DNA from: Prolixibacteraceae bacterium
Lineage (GTDB): Bacteria > Bacteroidota > Bacteroidia > Bacteroidales > Prolixibacteraceae
Assembly (NCBI GenBank): GCA_007116765.1
Contig: SKHV01000298.1
Location: 1 to 6,129, forward strand
Length of the DNA stretch: 6,129 bases
Direction: 5' to 3'
Program-made: the position numbers and the translations under genes
Shown: positions 6,123-6,129 of the stretch, one piece after another
How positions within the stretch are numbered: position 1 is the stretch's first letter
Layout: each line of letters starts with the position of its first letter
Notes under the pieces: generated by a model
Databases searched by the model: none
Told to the model about the DNA's origin: nothing
Seen by the model: only the letters and a program-made list of their open reading frames with translations

Positions 6123-6129
6123 CTGTATA

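Overview
The window looks like chromosomal DNA from a member of the Bacteroidota, probably Bacteroidales or Marinilabiliales. The evidence is AT-rich intergenic DNA with A-rich rather than Shine-Dalgarno-like start regions, a TAnnTTTG-type promoter, a DUF4293 membrane protein (a family I associate with Bacteroidota), the pyrB-pyrI pair, and an NtrC-type regulator with the GAFTSA variant. This placement rests on protein recognition, not on a search.

Layout: positions 1-1094 (+) hold the 3' part of an NtrC-like response regulator whose first roughly 25 codons lie outside the window. A uridine-phosphorylase-like gene (1104-1973, -) converges on it with a 9-bp gap. A 235-bp divergent intergenic region (1974-2208) follows, with a good Bacteroidota-type promoter for the rightward genes. 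Rightward come an exported peptide-deformylase-like protein (2209-2838), an SPFH/prohibitin-family membrane protein (2859-3677) and a DUF4293 four-helix membrane protein (3726-4184). They end at a strong hairpin terminator (4201-4240). The rest is a compact leftward operon, read right to left: pyrB (6077-5160), pyrI (5152-4700) and a GAF-domain protein resembling free methionine-(R)-sulfoxide reductase (4689-4243), with gaps of 7 and 10 bp.

How the genes work together: PyrB and PyrI form aspartate transcarbamoylase, the committed step of de novo pyrimidine synthesis, with PyrI as its allosteric subunit. The uridine phosphorylase works in pyrimidine salvage but is in a separate, distant transcription unit. 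The deformylase-like and prohibitin-like genes are 20 bp apart and probably co-transcribed, and both products are predicted to be at the cell envelope.

Most of the window is ordinary housekeeping sequence. I see no mobile element, CRISPR array, tRNA, rRNA or defence system, and no clearly new multi-gene system. The points most worth a second look are the signal-peptide-bearing deformylase with an intact active site, the sigma-54 activator lacking a DNA-binding domain and carrying GAFTSA, and the leader of pyrB.
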